From Crocodylus rhombifer (taxonomy: Eukaryota; Chordata; Crocodylia; Crocodylidae): a DNA stretch of 64,000 nucleotides. Below the pieces are notes generated by a model. The model had not been told where the DNA came from. It saw only the letters and a list, made by a program, of their open reading frames with translations, and ran no database searches. Positions 1 through 12,269 of the stretch are shown one piece after another (positions within the stretch are counted from its first letter, which is position 1; each line of letters opens with the position of its first letter). Both the position numbers and the translations under genes were made by a program. Location of the stretch: the NCBI GenBank assembly GCA_038503035.1, contig JAVSML010024599.1:587849-651848 (forward strand), written 5' to 3'.

Positions 1-813
1 GATACTGATATTTAATTAAAAGGATTACTTAACCCCCCCACCCCCACAAAAATATATTACAATTAATTTTGGAAGAAAGCAATCTACAATGTATGACATG
101 AACATTTTTATTTCAGAAAGCAATTTATACATATAAAAAAGAAAACCTTAATGTTTTTGTAAAGTGTGTGTACGTGTCCTCTTGAACTTGTGTGCTATAA
201 CAATGTGGTTAATGGTGCTATTTAATTTTGAGGTTATTATGCTACACAAGTTTAACAACCCCATTTGTTCGTGGCAGGCAGAGTCCTGCCTTTGCTGGAT
301 TTCTCTAATATATACATTGTGTCAGAGAATAATCATTAATCTCCATTGTTGGTTCTGGATCATCAAAATTCTACTTTAGGTATGTGTGATTCAAGGAAAA
401 TCTGATGCAAGTCTACTGAGGGCAATTACAGTCAATCCTGCCTTGTTGCTCTGTTGCCCTGGGAAATTCTGTTCTGGATTTGTTCAAGTATGAAAAGCCA
501 AGGTTAGCTTTATGTTGGGATACATTTAGTTCATCAGATGTTGAAGAAAATATTGTGGGGGTTGTGTTTTGATGCTGAGGAGGGAGTAAATATGGCAGAC
601 TGAGTACCACATATTGAGTGTGGTTTGGCCAGTTTGTGGATCGTCAATTTCATGAGAACTGGCAGAAACATGACATTTTTGTTCTGTGGGAAATTTCAGT
701 GTTTTGAACATTTTTATGCCAAATAAGAAAGACTTTTCAAAATTTCCTGTGGAAAGGAAATGCAAAATTAAGTATGGGAAAATCAAAACTGTTTTAAATC
801 TTTACTTCAAATT
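1..813. other. AT-rich non-coding sequence, nothing recognised
   Basis: Low-GC sequence with short C and A runs near the start. The open frames here are short, overlap on both strands and resemble no protein I know. I see no repeat ends, splice-like structure or RNA gene. Confidence 0.5.
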
Positions 814-1230
814 TTGACCTTAAATAGAGCAGATACCACCCCCCCCCCCGCCCACCAGGGGTATCCCTCCCATAGGGGTCTCTCTTCCTCCCCCCTGGCC
901 TCAGTTCCCAGCATGGCAAAAAGTTGGGCTAGGCAGCCCTGTCACAAAAATGGGGCAGACAGGGAAGAGACCCCCCCCCGCTGTATGGACTTGGCTCAGC
1001 CTCCGCCAAGACCCCAGCCAGCAAGTTATGGGGAGGTCCTTGGGGCAGGGGGAGCTCTGTTCCCTCCCTCCCCTTCAGTCACTGCTGATGGTCACCATCT
1101 GGTGGGTGGGGCTGTGGAGAGGGACTGCTCTGGCAGACTCCTGGGAGGCATGCAGGAGCACCCACTGCCTGCTGGCCTTGGCCAAAGGAGGCAGGCATTG
1201 AGCCCCCTCCCCCCACTAAACAGCGAATGT
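814..1230. repeat. GC-rich repeat-like island with C runs
   Basis: Composition changes abruptly from AT-rich flanks to about 60-65% GC, with C homopolymers near 838-849 and 973-980. Frames of 146 and 83 codons run through it on the same strand, but they overlap one another and are proline/glycine-rich as expected of GC-rich DNA. Similar islands form the cores of non-autonomous hAT elements elsewhere in the window (for example 55283-56083), so this is probably a relic of such a core. I could not find its ends. Confidence 0.3.
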
Positions 1231-1603
1231 CTGTTTAATTCATTCCCACTCTAACTTATACCACTTCAAGTAAAGTGCGATGGTTAAAGAGTTTCTGTCA
1301 AGGGCTTTTTCAATATCTGTACTTAGCCGTTACCTACAAATTCAGAAGACTTTTTTGGAATACAGTTTTATTTATGTAAAAATAAATAAAAACCTGACAT
1401 TTAAAATTGAAGGCATAAAAATATGTTTGAAATGTGCAAATCTGCTTGGACTCTGTTGTGGAAAGGTTGGGGAGGAAGGCAGAAGTAGGTGGATTAATTA
1501 TAAATTGAGGCCCTGAGATTTTAGGAGGGCTTCCAGCATGGATGGATGTACTTCTGGTGTGTGAGCCTGGCCAAACAAAGTACAGATGGTCATTGGTCTA
1601 AGC

Positions 1604-1825
1604 CATTGGTTCCCAAACTTGGGGCGTGACCCAGATCAGGGTCATGGTGGGTCCTCAGTAGGGCCATGAAGGGCCTGTACACACGCACACATACTTGCAT
1701 GCAAGGCTGGGGAGCAGCGGGTGAGCGGTCGGGTGAGTTGGGGCCATCGTGCACAAAGGGGCAATGGTGATACCACCGTCCCCAGGCCACTGCTGCCAGA
1801 CTCGGCTCCCAGTGGCACCAGGTCA

Positions 1826-1875
<50 letters not shown>

Positions 1876-1882
1876 GTCACTA
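1604..1882. mobile_element. Non-autonomous hAT (Charlie-like) element, about 280 bp
   Basis: The left end reads cattggttcccaaactt and the right end reads aaggttgggagtcacta. These are imperfect inverted copies of the well-known hAT-Charlie terminus (CAGTGGTTCCCAAAC...). The interior is GC-rich and has no transposase. The flanking 8-mers do not match well, so the target duplication has decayed or the edges are off by a few bases. Confidence 0.6.
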
Positions 1883-2063
1883 GAACCATTAGCATGGAGT
1901 CAAGTGTGTGTTTAACTACTAGTGTAGACAAGTTCTGGAAGCTAGACAATAAAACACTTCAAGGTCAGCATGCTCAAAAATCTAACAACGTACTTGACTT
2001 ATGTATGCATCAGTTAGCTCCTGTAGGCATTTTATTTGAAGGAAGTCACTAGGAGCTACTCAT

Positions 2064-2800
2064 TAGGGCTGTGTGAAACACCATTGTTTCATTCTGACAT
2101 CTGTTTTGCCATTTCGAAGGGACAGTGTTTCATTTCATCATTTTGTTTCATTTTGAAGCACTGTCCTCCTTTTGTTTCATCAAAACGGTTTTGCTGTTTT
2201 GACGCGTTTTGACATTTCACCCATAGGCTATAATGGGGAATCATGAAAATGCCTAAAATGTTGTCATTTCTTGCATGATTTGGATGAAAATTGGCAGAAT
2301 GGTAGTCCCATCTGAGGGCATGAAGCCTGCCAAGTTTCCAAGTTTCAAGGAGATTTCTGGGAAACTGCAGCTCAAACTGTTCAAAATACAACTTCTGACA
2401 CCTGCTGGCAGCGGCAGCCTCCTCTCTACCGGCATGCAGATCTGGGGCCCACACCCCTGGGAGGGCTGTGGAGCTGTGCCAGACTCCTCCCAGGGGTGTG
2501 AGCCCCTGGATCTGTGCGTTGGATGAGAGAAGGCTGCTGCTGCCATCTGGGACCAGTGCTGGGCACAGTCTGTGCCCAGTACCAGAAAAGATTGCTGCTG
2601 TCACCTGGGACTCCTCTCATCTGGCACACAGATCCAGGGGCTCACACTCCCAGGAGCAATCCAGGACAGCTCAGAAGCCCTCCTGGGGGTGCCAGCCCCC
2701 GGATCTGCACCCTGGATGAGAGGAGGCTGCTTCTTCCACATGGGAGCAGTGCTGGGTGCGGGCTGCACCCAGCATTGGAGAAGATTGCTGGGATACTAAT
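2064..2800. repeat. Non-autonomous repeat with AT-rich end and duplicated 193-bp palindromic core
   Basis: The left edge begins tagggctgtgtgaaac, close to the terminus of the hAT element at 55283-56083 (right-end complement cagggctgtgcgaagc). The first 350 bp are AT-rich, with repeated tttcatttt-type words. From about 2418 two tandem units of about 193 bp follow (2418-2610 and 2611-2800). Each unit carries an internal inverted repeat: 2437-2464 pairs with 2486-2514, and 2629-2655 pairs with 2680-2707. The open frames are GC-driven shadows on both strands. No right terminus is found, so the copy is probably truncated. Confidence 0.5.
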
Positions 2801-3400
2801 CCAGTCATTGATTCAATTAAGAACTTTTAGTCTCAAATGCATTTGCCTTAGAGCTGATATGCGCAAATACCTAAGGGCAATACCGTATCTAGGCATTTGT
2901 TGGTAGGTATCCGTCTGAAAAAAACACTGAAGTAAGAACTAATTAGCAAAGTCAATGGAGATCCCAGCGACTGAGCACACAGATAGAAGTGCAGCTCCCC
3001 ACTGTAACTTCGAGTGCTTTGAAGGAAGCGTTCTGAGTTACAACAATCCCCTGGATCTAACAGAAGTTCACTGTTGGTTCCAGCGGGGAGGGGAATTTTA
3101 GCTGCTGGCGGGGAGCCTGCAGCCAGTTCCCCCAAGTAGTGGCCCCTCCTCCCTCCCAGTCTGTCCCTGTTTTCAGAATGGGAGGGGGAAAGAGAGCAGG
3201 GGAGCTCATTCTAGGGGCTCCCCAGCCAGCACTGGCAGGTGGGGTGGGTGAGTTAGGGCCTTAGCACCTCAGGGGAGCGCCAATACATCCACTCCACCCT
3301 CCAGTGGGGGCTGAAAATCCCCCAAGACTGAACTCCCTCCATTCCCCTTCCCCCCTCCCATTCTGAAAACAATTCAGAGTCTGGGAGGAAGTACAGGTGC
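2801..3400. repeat. GC-rich segment with long inverted repeat
   Basis: An imperfect inverted repeat joins about 3148-3193 (cctccctcccagtctg ... gaatgggaggggg) to about 3337-3392, which reads as its reverse complement with several mismatches. The spacer is about 145 bp. The arrangement suggests a foldback-type or terminal-inverted-repeat element, but no target duplication was identified. The part before 3050 is mixed composition without recognised content. Confidence 0.35.
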
Positions 3401-5659
3401 AAGTAACAGAAGATACTGTTTCAAAACTCCTTCATCTGGACCCTCATCAGATTGTCGCTGCATTGGCCATTTTTGAAGCAGTCTGCAATCATGCATTTGT
3501 ATTTGGTCATGGCTATAGACTGCTTTCTGTGGCCAAATTGGGCAAAAATTGTAACTTCTGTGTCCTGAATGATTGTAGAAAGTGAACTATCGTTTTATTT
3601 ATCTCTTCATATGAAGACTGAAGCAAGCAGGTGAAAGATGAAAGTGTGAATTGGTACTATTTAAATGGTCTACGAATGTCTCAGTTTCTTTAGTTATTTG
3701 GTATAGTTTAAAACAACCACTAAATTACTAGTGCAAAACATTCACAAATAATGAGCTTCTTCATCAAAAGTAGTATTTGGAGAGACGATCCTCAAATGAA
3801 GAGAAGTAGATGCAATGGGCTTTTTTGAAAGCTAGTCTGTTTTTTTGCCAGAATATACATGTTCTGTACTTGTGGCACATGATTGCTTTCACTCAAAGGT
3901 CCTGTTTTCTGAGATATAATGGCCCAACTTTGAACTGAACTCCTGATTCTTATGTGACATAAGAACTGACTGACATAAGAAAACTCTTGCATTTAATTTG
4001 GTAGTAATGCTGTTGTCAGAGTTCATGAAGTGTTCCTTCAACATTACAAGAAACATTGCTGTCAAATGTCTTTTCAGATCTGAAGATACATTTTTTTCCT
4101 ATATAGAAACTATTGAACTGAAATAACCTTGATATAATATGAGAAAATAGGGTACCTTTCAGCCATTCTTACTGTGGATTACCATGTTAATAAAACTTAA
4201 ATCTCATTTTACTCATTCTGATGGCATGTCTGCTATCAGAGACAGGGGTTTTTTGTTTTGTTTTTTTAACTCAGCCAATTAGGAAGACTGACATGATCTG
4301 CTTTTATTGGAAATATACAATAAGAGTCCCTCTTTAATGAAGCCATATTGTTCTGGAATACACTATTAAAGAAAAATGACCTCAGTAGCCTGGTTCTGCC
4401 TTGCCAATGTCTGTAGAGATAGAACTAATGTGACCTGAGGGCTTCTGTGTTTATGCTTGTCCCCACAGTATTTTTTAAATTGAATAATGACATTCAGATG
4501 TATACAAGCAGAACATAATGAGAAACAGGATACAGCAGAGTTGACAGTGTTGTATGTTTTAACAAGACTCAGCGGTGTACCCAGACACCACTCTTTTTAT
4601 GTTTGCTTTGCTTTCTTTCCCTTTTTTTCTTCTTTTTAAAGTATTTGGTTTCTTTGGAAACATTTCTTCTTATTATTTATGGTTTGTGGTTTGAGCTTTT
4701 ATGTGTCCCTAGGATGCCGAAGTCCAGGGCCTTCAGACTAATACAAAAATACTTTTGTAGCTTTTTTCTGTTTATCAATACAACAACCATCTTGACTTGC
4801 ATCTTTTCAGAATCTTTGCATCCACTAAGGCTGAGACCCATATTCTTACTGTTAACTTATATCTTATGGCTTTATATTGCCTATCTATAAGCACAGCATT
4901 TCAGAAGTATGAAGAAAATGCTTGATCTTAACAGATTTCTATCCTGTGAGAGCTCACTCTAAGTGCTTGAAATGAACTCAGAAAGTCAGAGTAAGTCTCT
5001 CTGGCACAGAGCTTATTAGCCTGAGCTCCACTAATGTGGCTATACTGCTTCCTGTTGAGGAGCTCATGTGCACAGATTACCTATAAGGTGCACAGCATAG
5101 AGCTGCCTTTTGCTATATAAGCATACTCCTAGATGGTGGTTATAATACATTGTAAAGCAATAGACATTTGCATTAGCAATTGCAAAAACCCCCCACCCAA
5201 AAAACAAAAAGAAAGGTCTGCACTGCTGGTTCTCTACCTTATCAGACTCAAGACACCTCTCTATAACTTTTGTGAATTGAGTGGTACCTGCTTTCAAAAA
5301 TTAATTTATATATTATAGTACTTATCACTTTGCAAAAAAGCCAGGCTGTGTGGGGAATATGGGGATTGACCAAGCAGCATCAAGTAGAAGGCAGAGTACG
5401 TTTATAACTTAGACTAAGCAGAGTAGCTGGTGTGTGTGTGGACACGTACACACACGAGCACATATACCCCCTACTTATATGTATATATCTAATAAATTGA
5501 GCTTCAGCCCCCAAAATTTTGATGGACAGACAGACACTTATGTATTTGTCCAATGTAGACAGCAGAGAGATGCTAAGCAGGTGATGGTATATATGACATT
5601 GTTGGAATTGCCAGTGAATCAATGTTGGAAGTTATAATCCATGTTATTTGGTTCAGTGA
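3401..5659. other. AT-rich non-coding sequence
   Basis: Low-GC sequence without recognisable exons or element ends. Small simple-repeat stretches occur, including an alternating gt/ca tract near 5430-5465. The open frames are short, with compositions typical of AT-rich DNA. Confidence 0.5.
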
Positions 5660-6790
5660 TCATAGAAAATTAGTGTTGGGAGGGACCTCAGGAGGTCCTC
5701 TAGTTCAACCCTGTGCTTAAAGCAGGATCATGCTCAACTAGGTCATCCCAGCCAAGGCTTTATCTAGCCAGGTCTTAAAAACCTCCAAGGGTGGAGATTC
5801 CATAATCTCTCTGGGTCACCTGTTCTAGTGCTCTACTACCCTCCTAGTGAGAGAGATTTTTCTAATAGCTAATATAAACTTTCCTTGCTGCAACTTAAGA
5901 CCTTTGCTCCTTGTTCTGTCATAGACACCACTGAAAACAGTTGAGCTTCATCATCTTTGGAACCCCCCTTCAGGTAGTTGTTATTAACGGCTGCTATTAA
6001 ATTCCTCTTTCACTCTTCTTCAGACTGAATAAGCCCATTTCCCTCATCCTCTCCTCAGAAGTTTCAGCCCCAGTGCCCTAATCATCTTTGTTGCTCTGCA
6101 CCGGACTCTCTGCAATTCGCCCACATCCTTTCTATAGTAGATACCCAAAACAGGACACAGAACTCAGATGTGGCCACACCAGTGCCAGATAGAGGGGAAT
6201 AATCACTTCCCTCAGTCTGCTGGCAACACTCTTACTAATGCAGCCTAGTTTTGCCGTTAGCCTTCTTCATAGCAAGTGCACACTGTTGGCTCATATTCAG
6301 TTTATTGTCCACTGTAACACCCAGGTCTCTTTCTGCAAAACTGCTGCTGAGCCAGTCAGTCCCCAGCCTGTACTGTTGCATGGGATTGTTCTGTCATAAG
6401 TGCAGCATTTTCCATTTGTCCTTATTGAATCTCATGAGATTTCTTTTGGTCTAATCCTTCAATTTGACTAGGTCTGTATGAATCCTAGCCCTACCCCCTA
6501 GTGTGTCTACTACTACTACTACCAGCTTGGTGTTGCTTGCAAATGTGCTGAGGTTGCACTCCACCCCATTTCCCAGGTTGTTGATGAGTATATTGAACAA
6601 AACTGGTCCCAGGACTGACCCCTGGGACATTCCACTTGATACTGGCTGCCAAATACATATCAAGCCAGACATCGGTTATTACCCTTTGAGCCTGACAATC
6701 CAGCCAGTTTTCTATTCACCTTATAGTCCATTCATCCAACCTGTACTTCCTTAACTTGCTAGCAAGAATGTTGTGGGAGACTGTATCAAA
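5660..6790 (-). mobile_element. CR1 LINE, 5'-truncated copy
   Basis: The left edge is the complement of a CR1 3' terminus: catagaaaattagtgttggg followed by the conserved agggacctcaggagg block. Reading leftwards from about 6790 on the minus strand, the translation passes through reverse-transcriptase blocks. An FDTVSHNIL-like segment lies near 6790, and QGSVLGPVLFNI lies in the open frame at 6451-6672. The catalytic [YF]ADD box has become FASN, so the enzyme would be dead. Stops and frameshifts break the rest. The 5' end abuts a Penelope-like fragment. Confidence 0.88.
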
Positions 6791-7008
6791 ATGATGTGGT
6801 CTGTATTGATGTTGGGCCACAGAAGGCATTTGGATCTGTTGCAGGGCTTTGTGCCTCGTTAAGACTGGGAGTTAGGTAGGCTGTTGCTTGAGAGATGCTG
6901 TTTGAGATTGGGGAGCTGCTTGTAAGCCAAGACCTGTTTGTCTCCCATGACTACTTTGAAACAGTCATCCTTTTTCAGGAAGGGTTGGAGGTCATTAATA
7001 ATATCTAA
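6791..7008 (-). mobile_element. Penelope-like retroelement fragment
   Basis: On the minus strand one frame is open for about 50 codons from about 7008. It includes LQPFLKKDDCFKVV and LAYKQLPNLKQHL. After one frameshift it continues with GTKPCNRSKC. The pairing of a PNL(K/R)xxL block with a following G(T)xPCxxxxC block is the pattern I associate with the region between reverse transcriptase and GIY-YIG endonuclease in Penelope-like elements. The CR1 starts immediately at its left, so the CR1 may have inserted here. Family assignment rests on motif memory and needs a protein search. Confidence 0.5.
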
Positions 7009-7016
7009 TATCTAAA

Positions 7017-7135
7017 CCAGGGGCTGTTAGTGACTACCAGAGGGACAAGCCGGGACAACTCTTGAGCCTATGCTTATCTGCTTAGCTCTTAACATCTGGC
7101 TTATCTCCTCAAGGTACCCTGTTTGAGAATCACTG
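7017..7135. mobile_element. hAT-type terminal remnant
   Basis: The right edge ends tttgagaatcactgg, the inverse of the CAGTGATTCTCAAAC-type hAT terminus. The left end is not clear, so this is a truncated short element. Confidence 0.35.
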
Positions 7136-7221
7136 GGCTAGGCTGAAGGTAGTGTTACTATCTGGGTGCTCTACCAGGCCTCTCTTAAGCAGGGTTAGCC
7201 TAAAATCACCAGTTTTAAGGC

Positions 7222-7441
7222 ACATGAAGGTGTCAATGGATACACACTGTGTGAATGTGAATCACATTAGCACATCTACCTGTGCGCTAATATGACTTAG
7301 CTAGTCTCACCTAAACTTAATGTGCCTTAATGTGCATTAGTGCGTCCGTGTGTAGACACACACCTAAATTGCCGTAATGTGCCTTAAATAAAGGCGAATT
7401 GAGTTTACGCATGTGTAAGTACGCATGTAGACGTGCCCTTT
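7222..7441. mobile_element. Small MITE with ACATG/CATGTAGA-type ends
   Basis: The right end, gcatgtagacgtgccctt, is the approximate inverse of the left-end region near aaggtgtcaatggatac. The interior is rich in short inverted words such as attagc/gctaat and taatgtgcctta. The end motif resembles the CATGTAGA termini of the MITE copies at 54650, 59595 and 63635. No coding capacity. Confidence 0.4.
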
Positions 7442-10400
7442 GTGTAAAGCTGATGGAGATAGTCTTTTTAGGTTAAACCTAGATGCTGCTTTGTTTAATT
7501 CATTATAAACCAGAAGCCTTATTAACAAAGGCAGCCGTCCTTGGTGACGTGCTCCATTAAGCTGTGCTGTCAAGAGCATGGGAAATTCAGATGATTGCTG
7601 GATTGGGTTAAGTTTTACAGTGTCTGTTATATTCTGGATATCTCAGAATGCTTTTCATAGCAATTATAGTGCAATGACTGTGTAAGCAAATGTAGCAGAT
7701 ATTATGAATTCAGTGCAAGATCATGCTGGCTTAGTCATTAGAATCTATTTTCACAGAGTGCAAATGTTGGTCAGAACAGTAGAGCTATCCCTTAGGTTCC
7801 TGTCTTGTTGTTGTTTTCTTCTGTTTTGTGCTTTAATTATTTAACAATGGCATGAGATTTTTTTTTCTCCTGGCAAACAAGAACAGTGACTGGAAAATAA
7901 GACTTTTTTTTTTTAAAACAGCTTCTCTGAAGGACAAAACACTCATTCAGCAAGAAAAGAATTCTTTTAATTTTCCCCAAATGAGAGCTCCATTTTAATC
8001 AGTTTCAGGGTCTTTCTGTATATCAGAGCCTATTTCTGCCCCGAGTGATATCAGTAGGAGTTTTCCTGTTGACTTGGATTGGCGGCCTTTACAGAAGGAT
8101 GCAATGGTCAAGTCTGGAGGCACTCATTACATGTGAGTTTATAATGAACAGAGCACATTTCAAACCCCAAACATGTAAATGTTATTGAAAGAATGGAGTG
8201 GGGTGAAAAAGAAGCAAGAAGAGCTCTATCTTCTCATCACTGTTTGCAACACTTGTGGAAAAGGTCTAATATTAATGTGCCTTGTCAGAAAACCCTTATA
8301 ACATCTATTAAATCATCTTTTCTCTCAGCTGTGCAATAGTTATAAATAGGTTCATAATGAATTCTGAATTCTGTACATGTAAATCATGCCACATACTATT
8401 ATCTGATATCCTTGAATTAGGTATGCATGGCCTTGGGGGCACTAAAGGATAGGGTGAAGCAGTCAGCTGTCTCCTTTAGTAATAACTGCTGTACGTTATG
8501 GCTTAACAGCCAGACAATAAATAAAAATTTCAAATTTTCACTGAGACTCTGAGTAAGACTAAAGATGAATAACAATTTGCTTGCAGGTAAATGCAGGCTA
8601 GAATATGAAGAGAGCGACTTCTCAGCAAAAAAGTACATTAAATGTAGTTCATTACAGAGAAAAATATGCGTGTAATTGGCTGATGTGAACCTTCTTTCAG
8701 CTTCTGCATTAGTACCCATTCTTCCTCTAGATCACCCTTTTAACGATGCATTCTAAAGAGGTGCAGGTAGTAAGGTGGGAGTTGAATGCATGTTAACATT
8801 AAAGCAACAATATTTATTATTCAGTGCTGTAGGTTTTCCCCCAATTATTTGAGTCATCGGAGAGCAAAGTTAATTTAATGTGGGTATCACTACTCAGCTG
8901 ATTGAGTTATAATTGTCAATGTCAGTATCTTTTATGTATCCCTCAACAGTGCAGTACATCTTGCTGCAGTCTTTCCTTTTAATTCCAGACAAGCTCACTG
9001 TTCAGTAGAAGAGCAGTGCAGAGAGGTAGGTTTTTGTTTGTCAATCCGAATAAACATACGTTATGCTTTGGAAAAAACACTGAGATTAATTTTCTTCTTT
9101 CCCAACATTCTCAAAATCTAACTGGCGTAGCAGCCACATTAATGTTTCTTTAATGAGAGGAAGAGCTGAGGGGCTGTAGTATATCTGGAAAATAATTTTC
9201 ATTTCATTTGATTGTTGCTTTTTATGCCCAAATTGTGTTTTAATTAAGGATGACATAGAGATTTAGCTGGTAAAAATTATTCAGATAAGCTACAACAGAC
9301 AATGAGCTGCAGGGTTGATTTAAATATATTTCTCTCCCATCATCCCTTCCCCCTGCCCACTTTCTTCCTAACTATTGTGTCCTTTTGTAACAGGGTAGGA
9401 AACGATCTCTTAAAAAAAATCAAGAAAGAAAAAGCTTTTCCACCGTGATAAAAATATTGTTGATTTTGCTGGCAAAGTAATTCACCAGTGGCTCATTTCC
9501 ATCAGCTTTTATTTCACAGCAATTGTAAAATAAACCACTCGTAGCACATGCTGTTAATCTCTAGTCCCTCGGGTGTAACTGCTGTTACACAGTATGGGTC
9601 ATGTGCTAGCTAAAGTGTGCATTAAAAAGGTAGAAATTAATAGTACTAGCACTGATCCCAAGCTAAATGGTATTCAATGGCCAATGTAATTCCTTTAATG
9701 ATACCACACCACTATATTATCTTTGAGGCTCCTTTTAATTTTTCGTTTCTTCCACTAACAGAAATAAACCAAAAAGAATGTACGTATCACAGTAAAGTCT
9801 GTAGGCAAGATATTTTGGACCGTTGCGTGCACTTGTCTGTTTCCATTCATCTGTCCTCTTTTTCTTCTGCCCTATTGTCTACTTAAATGGTTGCTTCAAC
9901 TTTCAACACCAGTTTCAGTGTGGCGTACTTAATACTGCACCACAGAGCAGAGTCGGTGTTTTCATTATGCTTATAACAGACTAAATAAAGCTTTCTTTGC
10001 TTGTGCTACTAAAACTCAATAACTTTTTTTAGGGAGACTGTCTTAGTGAGTAGGTTTTGGCCATAAATTTAAATGTTTTAAAAGTTATTTATAGCGGGTT
10101 TTATTGTTCTCCAATAAGAGCTTCTTAAAAAAAAAAAAAAGAAATAAGACATTTTTTGTGTGTCTGTACTTATTTTGTAAGCTGACCAATGAGTATTTAG
10201 TACCTTTTGAGTGAGAAACCCCACGTTTTTAGTAGACTGTTTTTATGCTTTTATTTTGTTTTCACAGCACAAGATGCTTTTTCAGTTTTGGCATATCTGA
10301 GATACAGGGTAGTACAGTGTGTTAGTGAGAGATGACACAGTGAAGCAAAAAAGCAGGACAAAGAATGCCATGTGTTTTAAAAATGGAATGAGTTTTGGAG

Positions 10401-11400
10401 GAAATGGAAGAAGCTCATTAGTACTTTGCATACATTGGGCAGTCCTTGGTCCTAGAGATTTAGATTTCATTTGGAAATGCATTCATATGCTCTTTCCAAA
10501 AAATCCAGCCTAGCTTTGTGTGAAGCAAGTGGCAATCCCCATTGGTTTCTGTGTTGGAGGGTTGGGTCCATGACAACCTTTACACTTACTCATTGTTTAT
10601 AGTGCTGAAATCCAATGGTCTGTACATGCTGGAATACCACATGAGCCTAGCATGGCTAAGGTATACCTGTTTATGTAGCCACATAATAGGCATTTATTTT
10701 TTTCCTACCTGAATGAGCTGGTACCTATTTTGAGAGGTGGGCAGCCTTCAGCAAAAGTCTGGAGTGGGGTGGGGGTTGGAGGTGAAATTTGTGTCTTTGA
10801 AACTGTAGCAAGGCACCTTACCAGCTCTGCCCCCATCCCGTAGAATTTTACTGTGTGGCCTCTGAATAAAATCTCTCTTGCTCACCCGTATGGACCGCAT
10901 GACACCTCTCTGTCTGAAGTAACGGATCACTAATTTATATCTATGCTAACAAAAGGAGATTCCCTCCCCTCCAGGGCAAAGGAGAAAGCGGGAAAGATCT
11001 GTGCCCGAGTCATCTACCCTACCTGCACAGACTGTTGTACAAGGCTTATTAAATCACAATGTAGCTTTAACTTTTATAAATGAGATTGTGGTGGAAGAGT
11101 GAAGGATTTGAGGTAGAATATGCTAAACCCAAAGAAAAATCTAATTAACAGCTACAAACAGCTCCTTAAGCTACTCTGTTACTTTCCTTTTACGTAGACT
11201 TCTTTTGGAGTTCTGTTGTCATCCCATTTTGATGGCAGAGAATAAATTGAAATTGTTACAGGGTGGAATGTCTTACTGAAACTTCTTGATTAAGCATGTA
11301 TCATTTTTTCTCATGGTCTTATTTTAGGATGATATTGTTCTTCCAGCCTTTCACTTATGTATCTTTTTGTTTCAAGACAAGATAATTTAACATTGCAGAG
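7442..11400. other. AT-rich, mostly unique non-coding DNA
   Basis: No transposon proteins or clear termini. There are short poly-T and poly-A runs (near 7858, 7903 and 10127-10140). No open frame exceeds about 100 codons and none is recognised. A gaataaaatctc motif near 10865 is isolated and does not define a long terminal repeat. A possible conserved non-coding block inside it is listed separately. Confidence 0.45.
8780..9990. promoter_or_regulatory. Candidate conserved non-coding block (speculative)
   Basis: This stretch contains no repeat signature, microsatellite decay or GC island, unlike most of the window. It has many homeodomain-like TAAT cores, for example in gttaatttaatg near 8871 and aattaatagtac near 9636. 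That texture is common in vertebrate conserved non-coding elements, but sequence alone cannot show conservation. It could equally be ordinary intergenic or intronic DNA. Confidence 0.2.
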
Positions 11401-12167
11401 CAGTGGTGCTTAGTCCAAGTTGTCTTAGGAGCCACATGAGCAGTCATTGGGTACATACAAGTGTTACATTTCTACCAGTGGAATTTGTAAGTGTACAAGC
11501 GTTCAAACAGTTTCCACAGGACCACATGTGGCAGGTCTTATAGACACTTCTACTACTTCCAGTGGTGTAGAAATAATGAACAGGTAGAATTTCTACCTGA
11601 AAAACAAATGTTTGTAAATTTGCCTCTCTGATAGAAGCTGCTAGACTGCCCTACAGCATCCCAGGATGCCTTGCTCTGCTCCCTACCCTGCATGGTACTG
11701 CCTGTGACCTGCCTGTACTCCACTACTCTGGCCAAGTGCAGAGAAAACCCCTCCCTGTCAGCTGGAGGGCAGGGAAATCCCAATTGTGCCAGGATCCCCA
11801 AGGCTGCAGCTGTCCACCCCCCCAGTTTGAAGCAGGTAGGAGAGACTGACCCACCAGTACCCTGCCTGGACCTGGCCTGCCCCTGCCACTCCTGAAGCCC
11901 TCCTATCCATGGACATGGCCTGGCCTGGCCTGGCCTGGTCCCACCCCCACCATTCCTGGAGCCCCCTGCCCCACCCCCTCCCTCCTCCCCAGCCATCGAT
12001 TAGACTGCTTACCCCCGCCCCTGCCATTCCTGGGGGCTTCCAAGCCCCCCTCCTTAGAGACAGACTAGCTTGGCCCTGCCCCCCTAGCATTTTGGAGCCC
12101 CACAATGTACCAAATTAAAGACTGGTGCATGTATGTGTGTGGGAGATTGGTTCTGTTGCTGATAGGG

Positions 12168-12269
12168 GCCATGTCTATGCTGTTTGGGTTTGGTGGATCT
12201 GGTTCCAATCACAGTGGATCTGAATCCACCAGCCCCCACCCCCTGTACCCAAGAAGCATAGACATGACC
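12168..12269. repeat. 102-bp foldback
   Basis: The arms 12168-12189 (ggccatgtctatgctgtttg..) and 12248-12269 are inverted copies with about three mismatches. Inside them, ggtggatctggttcc and ggatctgaatccacc also pair. It sits in the GC-rich core of the larger hAT-like element, just before a 20-base T run at 12294-12313. Confidence 0.5.

Noticed and set aside
814..1254. 146-codon plus-strand open frame
   Set aside because: It lies in a GC-rich island with C homopolymers, overlaps another long frame on the same strand, and resembles no family. Low stop frequency in GC-rich DNA explains it.
10740..10930. Possible retroviral long terminal repeat (gaataaaatctctcttgctcacc)
   Set aside because: The polyadenylation-like and U5-like wording is suggestive, but there are no TG...CA ends, no second copy and no viral coding sequence nearby.
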